In this document: positions 1 through 7,406 of the stretch, piece by piece
Layout of the letters: each line of letters opens with the position of its first letter
Position numbering within the stretch: position 1 is the first letter of the stretch
Source: a bacterium
GTDB taxonomy: Bacteria; AUK180
Assembly: GCA_023144005.1 (NCBI GenBank)
Contig: JAGLGN010000022.1
Location: 62,001 to 126,000 of the forward strand
Direction: 5' to 3'
Length of the DNA stretch: 64,000 nt
Notes under the pieces: generated by a model
The model's database searches: none
The model's input: only the letters and a program-made list of their open reading frames with translations
What the model was told of the DNA's origin: nothing
Program-made: the position numbers and the translations under genes

Positions 1-434
1 GTCTTTTCTTCTTGTTTTTCCGCGAGATCCGCCTTTTTACTTTTTGCGGTGATCACTTCCTTTGGCGTTTCCCTTACCTCCGCTTTTACCGATGCGGCAT
101 TTTCTGTTTTCGCAACCGTGTAAGCAAAGTCGGGCGGGCCATGATATAAGGTCAAGAATGAAGCGATATCCTTCTTTTTCAATATTTCAATGTATTGCAT
201 CGCGTCCTTTTTCTCGGAGAATCTTCCATAACGGACCCTGTACCAAACGCCCTTTTCTCCCAAGTCTGTACGGACCATATGGACCGCATCCCGGTCCAAT
301 AATTTTGAGAGGGAATTCATCCTGGATTTTGCGCGTGCTTCGGTCTTGAACGAATCGGTCTGTAGAGAATAATCCGAATGTATCTGCAATAAAATACCAC
401 TGAATAAAAGGCAGAATAATATTATTTTTTTCAC
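1..434 (-). CDS. SPOR-domain protein, 3' part beyond window edge
   Basis: Reading leftwards from a GTG at 434, the frame stays open to the window edge. Residues 1-20 look like a signal peptide (KKIILFCLLFSGILLQIHS). Residues about 22-92 match a SPOR domain: the YSLQTDSF opening, the VWYRVRYGRF core and the EILKKKDI end. SPOR domains bind denuded septal peptidoglycan, so an envelope or division-linked role is inferred. After the domain the chain becomes rich in Lys, Glu and Ala, which resembles a linker. A stop codon lies three codons above the GTG, so this is essentially the only possible start. A sigma-70 promoter ends five bases before it, which suggests a leaderless message. No upstream Shine-Dalgarno sequence is visible. 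Confidence 0.75.
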   Translation of the reverse strand, partial: MKKIILFCLLFSGILLQIHSDYSLQTDSFKTEARAKSRMNSLSKLLDRDAVHMVRTDLGEKGVWYRVRYGRFSEKKDAMQYIEILKKKDIASFLTLYHGPPDFAYTVAKTENAASVKAEVRETPKEVITAKSKKADLAEKQEEK

Positions 435-439
435 TGTTG

Positions 440-468
440 ATTATACCACTATTATATGAAATATGCAA
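440..468 (-). promoter_or_regulatory. Sigma-70 promoter of the SPOR gene
   Basis: On the minus strand TTGCAT (468-463) is followed after 17 bases by TATAAT (445-440). The predicted transcription start falls on or next to the GTG at 434, so the transcript may have no 5' leader. Confidence 0.65.
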
Positions 469-536
469 CACTTTTGCGGTCATGGAAATTTAGATTTCTT
501 TGCAAATTCGCATAAAGTTTTGTATAATGAATTTCT

Positions 537-636
537 AGTGTCCTGATTCATGAAACACTGACAATGGCTGACGATATTTTTGCCGTATTCAAGGCGCGAG
601 CAACGCCGCATACCCACAGCGGTATGTAAGTAATTA
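537..636 (+). repeat. Truncated 5' copy of the MITE-like element
   Basis: About 100 bases starting AGTGTCCTGATTCATG match the first 100 bases of the full element that follows directly at 637. Both include the hairpin-forming CATACC/GGTATG block. Only the left portion is present, so the element has been partly duplicated or a second copy has inserted beside it. Confidence 0.7.
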
Positions 637-909
637 GTGCTCTGATCCATAAAGACGTTAACAATGACTGACGCTATTTTTGCTCGGTATTCAAGGCGCG
701 AGGAGCGTTGCATACCCACAGCGGTATGTAAGCAACGAGCAACGCAGAAGACAGAAAAAGAGCCTCAGCCCGAAGGGAATATTATCTTTGGTCAATTTCT
801 TCCTCTCTCTTCGCTTGCGGACCACAAAGGGTACGCCGTACTCATTGTTCGTTGGAATTGCCTCAAATCAGGGTATTTCATTGACATCGTATTTATGAAA
901 CAGTACACT
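637..909 (+). mobile_element. MITE-like element, copy A (273 bp)
   Basis: The element begins AGTGCTCTGATCCATAAA and ends TTTATGAAACAGTACACT. The two ends are imperfect inverted repeats of about 20 bp. The interior has no convincing coding frame and matches, in inverted orientation, the elements at 60792-61065 and 62172-62445. The flanks share only a TA dinucleotide (ATTA before, TAAA after), so a TA target duplication is possible but unproven. No transposase is visible in the window, so the element would be non-autonomous. Confidence 0.75.
881..909 (+). promoter_or_regulatory. Outward promoter at the right end of MITE copy A
   Basis: TTGACA (881-886) is separated by 17 bases from TACACT (904-909). 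The -10 box is the last six bases of the element. The predicted start lies about 10 bases before the ribosome-binding site of the operon at 927. Confidence 0.55.
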
Positions 910-926
910 AAAACATCGGAGGATTT

Positions 927-1982
927 ATGTTAAGATTCGCATTGTTAGGCTGCGGGCGCATTGGAAAACGGCACGCCGCCCTTTTAAAACAGATAGATGG
1001 GGCTGAACTTTCAGCTGTATGTGATATTATTGCGTCAAGGGCAGAAGAATTCGGTAAGAAGTACGGGATCCGGTATTATACAAGTATGGAAAAAATGGCA
1101 GAAGGTGAGAAGATAGATGTGGTGAGCATCTGTACTCCTTCAGGCCTGCATGCCGAACATTGCATGTATTTCGCGCCGCATACAGGGAATATTATCGTTG
1201 AGAAACCCATGGCGCTTAGGCTTGATGACGCCAAGGCGATGATAGAAGCCTGTGATGATAATCATACTCGATTATTCGTTGTCAAGCAGAACAGATTCAA
1301 TCTCCCCATCCTAAAGTTAAGGCAGGCAATAGAAGAAGGCCGCTTCGGGAAGATATACATGGCAACGGTAAGGGTTCATTGGCAGCGTCCTCAGAGATAT
1401 TACGATATGGATAAATGGCACGGGACATGGGCCATGGATGGAGGAGTTCTTACTAATCAGGCATCGCATCATATTGATATGCTTCAATGGGTACTAGGCC
1501 CGATCTCCGATATTTCCGCGATGACCGATACCTTCCTGCATCAGATAGAAGTAGAGGACACCGGAGTAGCCATTCTCCGGGCGGAATCCGGGGCCTTTGG
1601 CGTTATTGAAGCTACAACGAACACATCCCCACAGGACCTGGAAGGTTCTATCAATGTCTATGGTTCAAATGGGACCGTCGAGATAGGTGGATTCGCTATG
1701 AATAAGATCGTTACATGGAAATTTGAAGAACCCCAAACGGAAGATGAAACGATCATCGAAAAATTTTCCGTTAACCCTCCTGATGTGTACGGCTTTGGAC
1801 ATCGCGCCTATCTGGAGCATGTTCTCGAAGCTATTCAAGCCGAAAGAGCGGCTCTGATCGATGGAGCGGAGGGAATAAAATCCTTGAAGATAATTCACGC
1901 GATATATGAATCGGCGGAGACCGACAGAGTTATCAGTTTGGGCTCTGATGTAAGCCATAGTAAATTAGGGAGAAAAAAATGA
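927..1982 (+). CDS. Gfo/Idh/MocA-family oxidoreductase, WbpB/WlbA-like
   Basis: A predicted NAD(P)-dependent sugar-nucleotide dehydrogenase of 351 residues. The N-terminal Rossmann motif is GCGRIG (residues 8-13). The conserved EKP with its catalytic lysine is at 92-94. A WxGTW...DGG...NQASHHID stretch at 165-184 resembles the WbpB/WlbA branch, which oxidises the 3-position of UDP-N-acetyl-glucosaminuronate-type sugars. The next gene is the expected partner aminotransferase, so the pair probably makes a 3-amino sugar for a surface glycan; the exact substrate is inferred. A GGAGG ribosome-binding site precedes the ATG. The gene starts a five-gene overlapping operon and shares ATGA with the next gene. 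Confidence 0.85.
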   Translation: MLRFALLGCGRIGKRHAALLKQIDGAELSAVCDIIASRAEEFGKKYGIRYYTSMEKMAEGEKIDVVSICTPSGLHAEHCMYFAPHTGNIIVEKPMALRLDDAKAMIEACDDNHTRLFVVKQNRFNLPILKLRQAIEEGRFGKIYMATVRVHWQRPQRYYDMDKWHGTWAMDGGVLTNQASHHIDMLQWVLGPISDISAMTDTFLHQIEVEDTGVAILRAESGAFGVIEATTNTSPQDLEGSINVYGSNGTVEIGGFAMNKIVTWKFEEPQTEDETIIEKFSVNPPDVYGFGHRAYLEHVLEAIQAERAALIDGAEGIKSLKIIHAIYESAETDRVISLGSDVSHSKLGRKK

Positions 1983-3103
1983 AAGTACCGCTTTTGGATC
2001 TTAAGAGACAGTATAAATATCTGAAGAACGACATACTTCCCGGCTTGAATGAGTTGATGGAAGCGCAGACATTTATTCTCGGAGAGCCCCTTGGCCGTTT
2101 TGAGAGAGCAATAGGGGATTATTTTGAAACTGAGTACGCTTTGGGTGTCGCTTCGGGTACGGATGCTCTGATACTGGCTTTGGACCAGGCGGGTGTGAAG
2201 GCTGGTGATGAGGTCATTACGACCCCTTTTACCTTTTTTGCCACTGCGGGTGCTATCACGAGATTGGGTGCTATACCTGTATTTGTTGACATTAATCCCT
2301 CAACATATAATATGGATGTGAATCTCATCGCTGAGAAGATCACCCCAAAGACCAAGGCAATTCTGCCGGTACATCTTTTCGGCCAATCCGCCGATATGGA
2401 TTTCATTATGAAAGTCGCTCTTGAGCATGACCTGCAAGTGATCGAAGATGCCTGTCAGGCCATCGGCGCCACTTATAAGGGGAATAAAGTCGGCACGATC
2501 GGTGATTTCGGCGCCTTTTCGTTCTTTCCCTCCAAGAATCTGGGCTGTTTCGGTGACGGCGGGATGATCACGGTCAAGGATTATGACAACTATACGCGTC
2601 TTAAGGCGATGAGAATGCATGGCGAGACGAAAAAATATTCACATGATTTTGTCGGGTATAATTCACGGCTGGATTCTCTGCAGGCCTTCGTACTTGAGAA
2701 GAAACTTAAATACCTGAACAATTGGCATGAAATGAGACGAGATCATGCTCAAAAATACAATACGGCTTTCAAGGAAAGAGGATTGGATGAGTTCATTACC
2801 GCTCCATACGAATCTTCCGTGAATTATCATATATACAATCAATACACGATACGGACAAAACAGCGGGATGATCTCAAGGCCTTTTTGGATGAACAGGGCA
2901 TAGGAAATGCGATTTATTACCCTATCCCGCTGCACCTTCAGAAATGTTTCGAACATCTTGGATACAAAAGCGGAGACCTTCCCGATGCCGAAGCCGCTTG
3001 CTTGGAAGTTCTTTCGCTTCCTGTCTTTCCTGAGTTGACTTCAGAGGAGCAGGAAGCCGTTATTTGCGCTTTGGAAAGTTTCTTCAAGGGAAATGGTAAA
3101 TGA
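1979..3103 (+). CDS. DegT/DnrJ/EryC1-family sugar aminotransferase (WbpE-like)
   Basis: A PLP-dependent aminotransferase of 374 residues. The Schiff-base lysine is K186 in FFPSKNLGCFGDGG, and the PLP-binding aspartate is D157 in IEDACQ. The substrate-loop pattern PFTFFATAG is at 83-91. The family transfers an amino group from glutamate to a keto sugar nucleotide. Next to the WbpB-like oxidoreductase it most simply aminates that enzyme's 3-keto product. The start overlaps the upstream stop (ATGA) and the end overlaps the downstream start in the same way, which implies translational coupling. The precise sugar cannot be read from sequence. Confidence 0.88.
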   Translation: MKVPLLDLKRQYKYLKNDILPGLNELMEAQTFILGEPLGRFERAIGDYFETEYALGVASGTDALILALDQAGVKAGDEVITTPFTFFATAGAITRLGAIPVFVDINPSTYNMDVNLIAEKITPKTKAILPVHLFGQSADMDFIMKVALEHDLQVIEDACQAIGATYKGNKVGTIGDFGAFSFFPSKNLGCFGDGGMITVKDYDNYTRLKAMRMHGETKKYSHDFVGYNSRLDSLQAFVLEKKLKYLNNWHEMRRDHAQKYNTAFKERGLDEFITAPYESSVNYHIYNQYTIRTKQRDDLKAFLDEQGIGNAIYYPIPLHLQKCFEHLGYKSGDLPDAEAACLEVLSLPVFPELTSEEQEAVICALESFFKGNGK

Positions 3104-4029
3104 AATTCCTGGTTACCGGCGGCGCCGGTTTTATAGGCTCCACACTTGCCTTGGAGTTAACAAAGAAATATCCCGCGGCAACCGTTGTCGCCACTGATAA
3201 TTTCTGGTCAGGCAATTTCAAGAACCTCTTGGGTTTCACCGGCCAATTTCTTCCCTTTGAACTGGATTCAATGGAATTTATTTCTTTCCTTGAGTCTTCA
3301 GATTTTGATGCGGTATTTCATATGGGGGCGATCTCGGACACGACCGTGGAAGATCAATATCTGATGACGAGGGTCAATATACTGGCCTTCAAAAGGATGG
3401 TCAAGGTCTGTCTGAACAGGAATATCCCGCTGATCTATGCTTCCTCTGCCTCGGTGTATGGTAAAAAACCGGGCCCGAACAGATTAGAGGAGGGAAACGC
3501 TCCCGCAAATGTCTATGCCTTTTCAAAGATGATGATGGACAGATTGACATATGAGACCATTGCCATGGCGCCCTCTTTTCCGCTTGTCGGTTTGAGATTC
3601 TTTAATGTCTATGGTAAAAGGGAGGAGTCCAAGGGAAAATTCGCATCCATGGTCTATCAATTATCGGTGAAAATGATGAATGGCGAGAGCCCCAAGCTTT
3701 TTGAAATGGGAGAGCAGAAAAGGGATTTCGTTTATGTTAAAGATGTGGTGAATGGTATCATTTCTGCGTATGAATCAAAGAAGAACGGCGTATACAATCT
3801 CGGATGCGGAAAAGCCTATACCTTTAACCGGCTCGTGGAGATCATCAATGGTGTCCTGGGAACAGATGTGAAGGTCGAATATTTCAAGAATCCTTACGAT
3901 TTCTATCAGGATCATACAGAAGCTGCTCTTGATGAATCTATAAAGATCGGCTACGCTCCTAAGTGGCTTCCTGAGGAAGGAATAGCTGACCTCATTAAAG
4001 AGCTTCAAGATTCTTCAGAGTCTCAATGA
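3100..4029 (+). CDS. hldD: NAD-dependent epimerase, ADP-heptose 6-epimerase (HldD)-like
   Basis: A short-chain dehydrogenase/epimerase of 309 residues, the usual HldD length. TGGAGFIG is at 6-13, the catalytic serine region YASSASVYG at 113-121, and Y139xxxK143 follows. The stretch RFFNVYGKREESKGKFASM and the NGESPKLFEMGEQKRDFVYVKDVV region match the ADP-L-glycero-D-manno-heptose 6-epimerase pattern more closely than GalE. If correct, it supplies heptose for a lipopolysaccharide core or another glycan. HldD versus a related nucleotide-sugar epimerase is judged from motifs only. It is coupled to both neighbours by ATGA overlaps. Confidence 0.75.
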   Translation: MKFLVTGGAGFIGSTLALELTKKYPAATVVATDNFWSGNFKNLLGFTGQFLPFELDSMEFISFLESSDFDAVFHMGAISDTTVEDQYLMTRVNILAFKRMVKVCLNRNIPLIYASSASVYGKKPGPNRLEEGNAPANVYAFSKMMMDRLTYETIAMAPSFPLVGLRFFNVYGKREESKGKFASMVYQLSVKMMNGESPKLFEMGEQKRDFVYVKDVVNGIISAYESKKNGVYNLGCGKAYTFNRLVEIINGVLGTDVKVEYFKNPYDFYQDHTEAALDESIKIGYAPKWLPEEGIADLIKELQDSSESQ

Positions 4030-5480
4030 GCGTTGTCAGGGTAAGATTCGCGCCTTCACCGACAGGTTTACTGCATGTCGGAGGCGCGCGGACAGCATTA
4101 TTTAATTATCTTTTTGCCCGCGCTTGCGGTGGAACTTATATTTTAAGGATCGAGGATACGGATAAAGAGCGTTCCACGGAGGAATCGGTACAGGATCTTC
4201 TCAAAAGTCTGGAATGGCTGGGATTATCCTGGGATGAGGGCCCGGGCAAGGGCGGCGATCTTGGTCCTTATTTCCAGACAGAGCGTTTTGACCTCTACAA
4301 TGATCATATTGATAAATTACTGGAAGCCGGCTCGGCATACCCCTGCTTCTGTACCCCGGAAGATCTGGAAAGAGAAAGGGCGGATGCTTTGAAAAACGGG
4401 CAGACCCCAAAATACTCAGGGCGCTGCAGGGACCTCTCAAAGCGGGATATTCAGCAGAAGATCGATTCCGGCATTACTCCTTCGATCAGATTTAAGATAC
4501 CATTGGACGGAGAGATCGTATTTGAAGACCTGATACACGGCGCGACCCGTTTTGATCCTTCCTTGATGGGGGACTTCGTGATCAAGCGTTCCAATGGTTA
4601 CCCAACTTACAATTTCACATGTGTCGTAGACGATGCTCTGATGAAGATCACACATGTACTGAGAGGCGACGACCATCTTTCAAATACACCGAAACAGATA
4701 ATTCTTTATCAGGCATTAGGATTTGAATTACCGCTCTTTGGCCACCTTTCCATGATACTGGGTGAGGACGGTAGTCGTCTGTCCAAGCGCCACGGCGCCA
4801 CCTCAGTGGAGGAATTCAGGGAAAAGGGCTATCTTCCGGCGGCATTGACCAACTTTCTGGCTCTTTTGGGATGGTCTCCTCCCGATAGGGAAACCAGTGA
4901 AAATCCAGAACTGCTGACCATGGAAGAGCTCATCTCATTCTTTTCTTTGGATAGGGTTTCAAAGACCTCGGCGATCCTGAATCGCGAAAAACTTGATTGG
5001 ATGAACGGTGTATACCTGCGCGCGCTTAGTGATGAAGAAATAATTGAGCTTGTTCCGGAATTAAAACGATCTCACTTTTTCAAAGATGACGCCGATATGG
5101 TGCATAGATATATTTCCGCTACTCGCGACTACTATCATTTTCTTGGCGATGTAATTGCACGCATTGATGATTTCTCCCTTTGGGTGATCAATAAGGAGCT
5201 TCTTACTCCTTTTAAAACATCCGCCCATATACTTCTGGCAGAGAATTTCCTGACCCTGACGGCTGAAAAGGATTCCTTGTCGACAAATGATGCCGGCGGG
5301 CTTTTTAAGGAGCTGTCAAAACGGACGGAGCTGAAAGGCAAGGACCTTTATCATCCCATCAGATACATGCTTTCCGGTAAGGAGGAAGGGCCTGAGTTAA
5401 TACACTTTCTGACGGTACTTCCTCTGAAAGAGATACGCAGTAGAATTCAGAATTCACTTGAATTTCTGCGGGAAAGTTAA
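4026..5480 (+). CDS. gltX: Glutamyl-tRNA synthetase
   Basis: A class I aminoacyl-tRNA synthetase of 484 residues, normal for bacterial GluRS. The HIGH-type motif is H17-V-G-G20 and the KMSKS-type loop is R251-L-S-K-R255. A zinc-binding pattern like that of E. coli GluRS is present: C107, C109, Y130, C134. The enzyme charges tRNA-Glu in the cytoplasm, and in many bacteria it also mischarges tRNA-Gln. Whether this one is discriminating cannot be told. It is the fourth gene of the operon, with an ATGA overlap upstream, so a housekeeping gene here shares its transcript with glycan genes. Confidence 0.96.
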   Translation: MSVVRVRFAPSPTGLLHVGGARTALFNYLFARACGGTYILRIEDTDKERSTEESVQDLLKSLEWLGLSWDEGPGKGGDLGPYFQTERFDLYNDHIDKLLEAGSAYPCFCTPEDLERERADALKNGQTPKYSGRCRDLSKRDIQQKIDSGITPSIRFKIPLDGEIVFEDLIHGATRFDPSLMGDFVIKRSNGYPTYNFTCVVDDALMKITHVLRGDDHLSNTPKQIILYQALGFELPLFGHLSMILGEDGSRLSKRHGATSVEEFREKGYLPAALTNFLALLGWSPPDRETSENPELLTMEELISFFSLDRVSKTSAILNREKLDWMNGVYLRALSDEEIIELVPELKRSHFFKDDADMVHRYISATRDYYHFLGDVIARIDDFSLWVINKELLTPFKTSAHILLAENFLTLTAEKDSLSTNDAGGLFKELSKRTELKGKDLYHPIRYMLSGKEEGPELIHFLTVLPLKEIRSRIQNSLEFLRES

Positions 5481-5481
5481 G

Positions 5482-6216
5482 ATGCTCAAGATAATCGGCC
5501 GTAACGCCGTCTGGGAGAATCTCAATGCCGGCAATCGCGAAATAATTAAACTTGTAGTCCGCGAGAACACCTTTGGTGACAAGGTGCAGAAGATCATAGA
5601 ATTGGCTAAAGGCAGAGGAATAAAGATCGAATTTGTATCCCATAGGAATTTCGATTCACATTATTCTCCGCATTCCCAGGGTGTTGTCCTTTTCGGGGGG
5701 AAACGCAAATTCTTCTCTGTGGAAGAGATGCTTAAAAATGCCAGAAGTAATAATGAGCCGCCATTCATACTTCTTCTGGACCGTATACAGGATGTTAGAA
5801 ATCTTGGCGCCATAATTCGAACTGCCGCTGCTCTTGGGGTTCATGGCGTTATCATTCCTAAGCATGATTCGGCTAAGGTAACTCCTGAAGTGGAAAGGGT
5901 CTCTCAGGGGACTTTGAACCGCTTAATGATAGAGGAGACCGTTAATCTCAAAAGAGAGATCAAGATACTCAAACAAGAAGGCGTCACGATACTTGGCCTT
6001 GATATGTCGGGTGAACTGCCCCTCACCGATCATCAAAATGATAGCGATGGTATAGCTTTGATCATGGGTGGAGAGGCCCAGGGGATTCGGCCCGGCATCC
6101 TGAAAGAATGTGATCATATCGTGAGCATCCCAATGAAAAACGATGTCGAATCCTTAAATGTCTCTGTTGCCTTCGGTATTGCCGCCTTTTTTTTGAATAT
6201 CAGGGACGGTGGTTGA
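5482..6216 (+). CDS. rlmB: TrmH/SpoU-family RNA 2'-O-methyltransferase (RlmB-like)
   Basis: A SPOUT methyltransferase of 244 residues from the ATG at 5482, one base after the gltX stop. The three family motifs are clear: DRIQDVRNLGAIIRTAAALG, then IALIMGGEAQGI, then IPMKNDVESLNVSVAFGI. The N-terminal substrate-binding domain begins LKIIGRNAVWENL, as in RlmB, which methylates G2251 of 23S rRNA. An upstream ATG at 5458 is in frame, but it would overlap gltX by 23 bases and add residues absent from the family. A GGGAAAG sequence in the end of gltX can serve the start at 5482. Confidence 0.9.
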   Translation: MLKIIGRNAVWENLNAGNREIIKLVVRENTFGDKVQKIIELAKGRGIKIEFVSHRNFDSHYSPHSQGVVLFGGKRKFFSVEEMLKNARSNNEPPFILLLDRIQDVRNLGAIIRTAAALGVHGVIIPKHDSAKVTPEVERVSQGTLNRLMIEETVNLKREIKILKQEGVTILGLDMSGELPLTDHQNDSDGIALIMGGEAQGIRPGILKECDHIVSIPMKNDVESLNVSVAFGIAAFFLNIRDGG

Positions 6217-6269
6217 CAGTGTTGACAGTTTAAGGAGGGGAATATAGATGGATTCCCGATCCCTGATAT
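6197..6269. repeat. Long-span inverted repeat around a GGGACGGTGG element
   Basis: ATATCAGGGA (6197-6206) and TCCCTGATAT (6260-6269) are perfect 10-base arms. The left arm overlaps the 3' end of rlmB. Between them lies GGGACGGTGGTTGACA (6203-6218), which recurs at 39920 and, slightly altered, at 57042. It may fold in the rlmB transcript and act as its 3' end. No T-run follows. Confidence 0.5.
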
Positions 6270-6340
6270 AATCGGAGTAAACTTCATGACAATCCGAGTG
6301 GGAGCCCTTTTTTCTGCACTAACCTCGAATCTCTAGCCTC

Positions 6341-6360
6341 TATCTATGAATCAGAACACC
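6341..6360 (-). repeat. Solitary MITE end beside the rnpB promoter
   Basis: TCTATGAATCAGAACACC is close to the terminal inverted repeat of the MITE-like elements. No second end or element body lies nearby. It ends three bases before the rnpB -35 box. Confidence 0.55.
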
Positions 6361-6362
6361 AG

Positions 6363-6391
6363 TGGACAAATTCAAAGAAATATTGTAAACT
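6363..6391 (+). promoter_or_regulatory. Promoter of rnpB
   Basis: TGGACA (6363-6368), 17 bases, TAAACT (6386-6391). The predicted start, about 6398, falls at the base of the P1 helix of the RNase P RNA. Confidence 0.6.
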
Positions 6392-6395
6392 ATTC

Positions 6396-6719
6396 CGGTG
6401 GAAGACGATTGGCCGCTTTTTCTGTTTCGGCAGAATGAGAGGAAAGTCCGGACTTCGCAGAGCAGGCAGTCCCAATGGGATCCCGCAAGGGAGGAAAGTG
6501 CCACAGAAAATAAACTGCAGCGCATATCGGGTATTACCCGGCAATGGCTGTAAAGGTGAAAGCGCGTTATTCGCGGGAGGGTATGGGAACATATCTTCCG
6601 GTAAACCCCTGTCGAAGCAAGATCAAACATACGGCATTTGAGGGCTGCTCGTCCGAGCCGTAAGGTCGATCGCATAGATGAATGGCCATTAAAACAAAAT
6701 CCGGCTTACTCTTCCACCG
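6396..6719 (+). ncRNA. rnpB: RNase P RNA, bacterial class A type
   Basis: The catalytic RNA of RNase P, which matures tRNA 5' ends. The ends CGGTGGAAG (6396-6404) and CTTCCACCG (6711-6719) form a perfect 9-bp P1 helix. Universal core blocks are in order: GAGGAAAGTCCGGACTTC near 6439, GGAGGAAAGTGCCACAG near 6490, AGCAAGATCAAACATA near 6616, then GGGCTGCTCGTCCGAGCC. The strand ends TAGATGAATGGCCATT and ACAAAATCCGGCTTACTC. The length of about 324 nt is typical. Open frames on either strand here are artefacts of the RNA gene. Confidence 0.95.
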
Positions 6720-6743
6720 CATGATTCAATTATGGAGGGAAGA

Positions 6744-7016
6744 ATGGCTGATCACAACAGAAGAAGCTTGGTCAAGGTGGACGACAAAGAGATGACATTT
6801 CATGAATTTGAAAAAATGCTTTTCAATAAGGCTCTAACCGGAGAAGAGAAGATATGTTCTCATATCCTTACTGACGATAAAGAAAAGATCTTAAAAGAGA
6901 CACGGCTCTGGGAGATCGTTCATGTTCTGCTTGAGCAGATACAACAACACGATGAGTTCTCCGACAGATTGAGAGAAGAGATACGTAAGGTCATTTTTTC
7001 GGATTTTGATTTCTGA
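6744..7016 (+). CDS. Small hypothetical protein (90 aa)
   Basis: I do not recognise a family. The protein starts MADHNRRSLVKVDDKEMTF and is mostly charged and helical, with no signal peptide or membrane segment and one cysteine. The start at 6744 is chosen because GAGGGA (6735-6740) is a good ribosome-binding site for it. The in-frame ATG at 6732 has no such site. It lies 25 bases after rnpB and could be cotranscribed with it. Coding is supported by the ribosome-binding site and an ordinary amino-acid composition rather than by homology. Confidence 0.6.
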   Translation: MADHNRRSLVKVDDKEMTFHEFEKMLFNKALTGEEKICSHILTDDKEKILKETRLWEIVHVLLEQIQQHDEFSDRLREEIRKVIFSDFDF

Positions 7017-7051
7017 TCAGCATAAACGGAGGATAGAGGCCTATAGAGAGT

Positions 7052-7078
7052 TTGACAATTGACAATGGATAATTAAAA
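7052..7078. repeat. Simple-sequence tract of the TTGACAATTGACAATGGA type
   Basis: The tract resembles those at 41795-41820 and 48390-48423. All three sit just after the 3' end of a gene. It is built from near-identical ATTGACA/ACAATT units. Confidence 0.5.
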
Positions 7079-7144
7079 AATGAATAGAGAACAAGTGAGA
7101 AGAGGGTGGAGGCTAGTTGGGAAATGCATAATTGTAGAATGTCA

Positions 7145-7170
7145 TCGTATTTATGAATCAGAACACCAGT
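7145..7170 (-). repeat. Solitary MITE end overlapping a gene start
   Basis: The sequence CGTATTTATGAATCAGAACACC carries the terminal inverted repeat of the MITE family. The ATG inside it (7153) is the start codon of the DUF2007-like gene. Confidence 0.6.
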
Positions 7171-7395
7171 AAAATCTTCAAAGGCGGCTATACCGAAGCT
7201 GAGATCATCGCGGATCTTCTGCGGAGTCATGATATTGAGGTCTTCATAGAAAACGAGATATTAGGTACGGTTATGCCATGGGTATTGTCTCCAGGTGGAT
7301 GTGCCCCCGTGACTGTTTATGTTTCGGATGAATATTTGGCTTATGCAAAAGAGATCCTGAAGGGATTCGAAACCGACGCAGAAAATGCGGAATAA
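7153..7395 (+). CDS. DUF2007-like small protein
   Basis: An 80-residue protein. The pattern YTEAEIIADLLRSHDIEVFIENE, then VTVYVSDEYLAYAKEILKGF, matches DUF2007 (sometimes called a putative signal-transducing protein), a small ferredoxin-like fold often fused to or near regulatory proteins. Its function is unknown. Residues 1-6 (MNQNTS) are encoded by a MITE end, and no good Shine-Dalgarno sequence precedes the ATG. The family usually has only a few residues before the first strand, so the start is plausible. A 5' end replaced by the repeat is also possible. It is followed 11 bases later by the next gene. Confidence 0.7.
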   Translation: MNQNTSKIFKGGYTEAEIIADLLRSHDIEVFIENEILGTVMPWVLSPGGCAPVTVYVSDEYLAYAKEILKGFETDAENAE

Positions 7396-7406
7396 ATAGG
7401 GGGCCG

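Larger units (their letters stand above)
435..926. other. Gene-free stretch with promoter and MITE-like repeats
   Basis: No supported gene is present. The stretch holds the SPOR promoter, a truncated copy and a full copy of the 273-bp MITE-like element, and a promoter reading right towards 927. Open frames across 480-933 lie inside the repeats, and their counterparts in the other repeat copies are not conserved as proteins. Confidence 0.7.

Noticed and set aside
680-933. Overlapping frames in the MITE region before 927
   Set aside because: The same frames are interrupted in copies B and C, so the element is not protein-coding.
6435-6675. Frames on both strands across rnpB
   Set aside because: The RNA gene explains the sequence; the frames are incidental.
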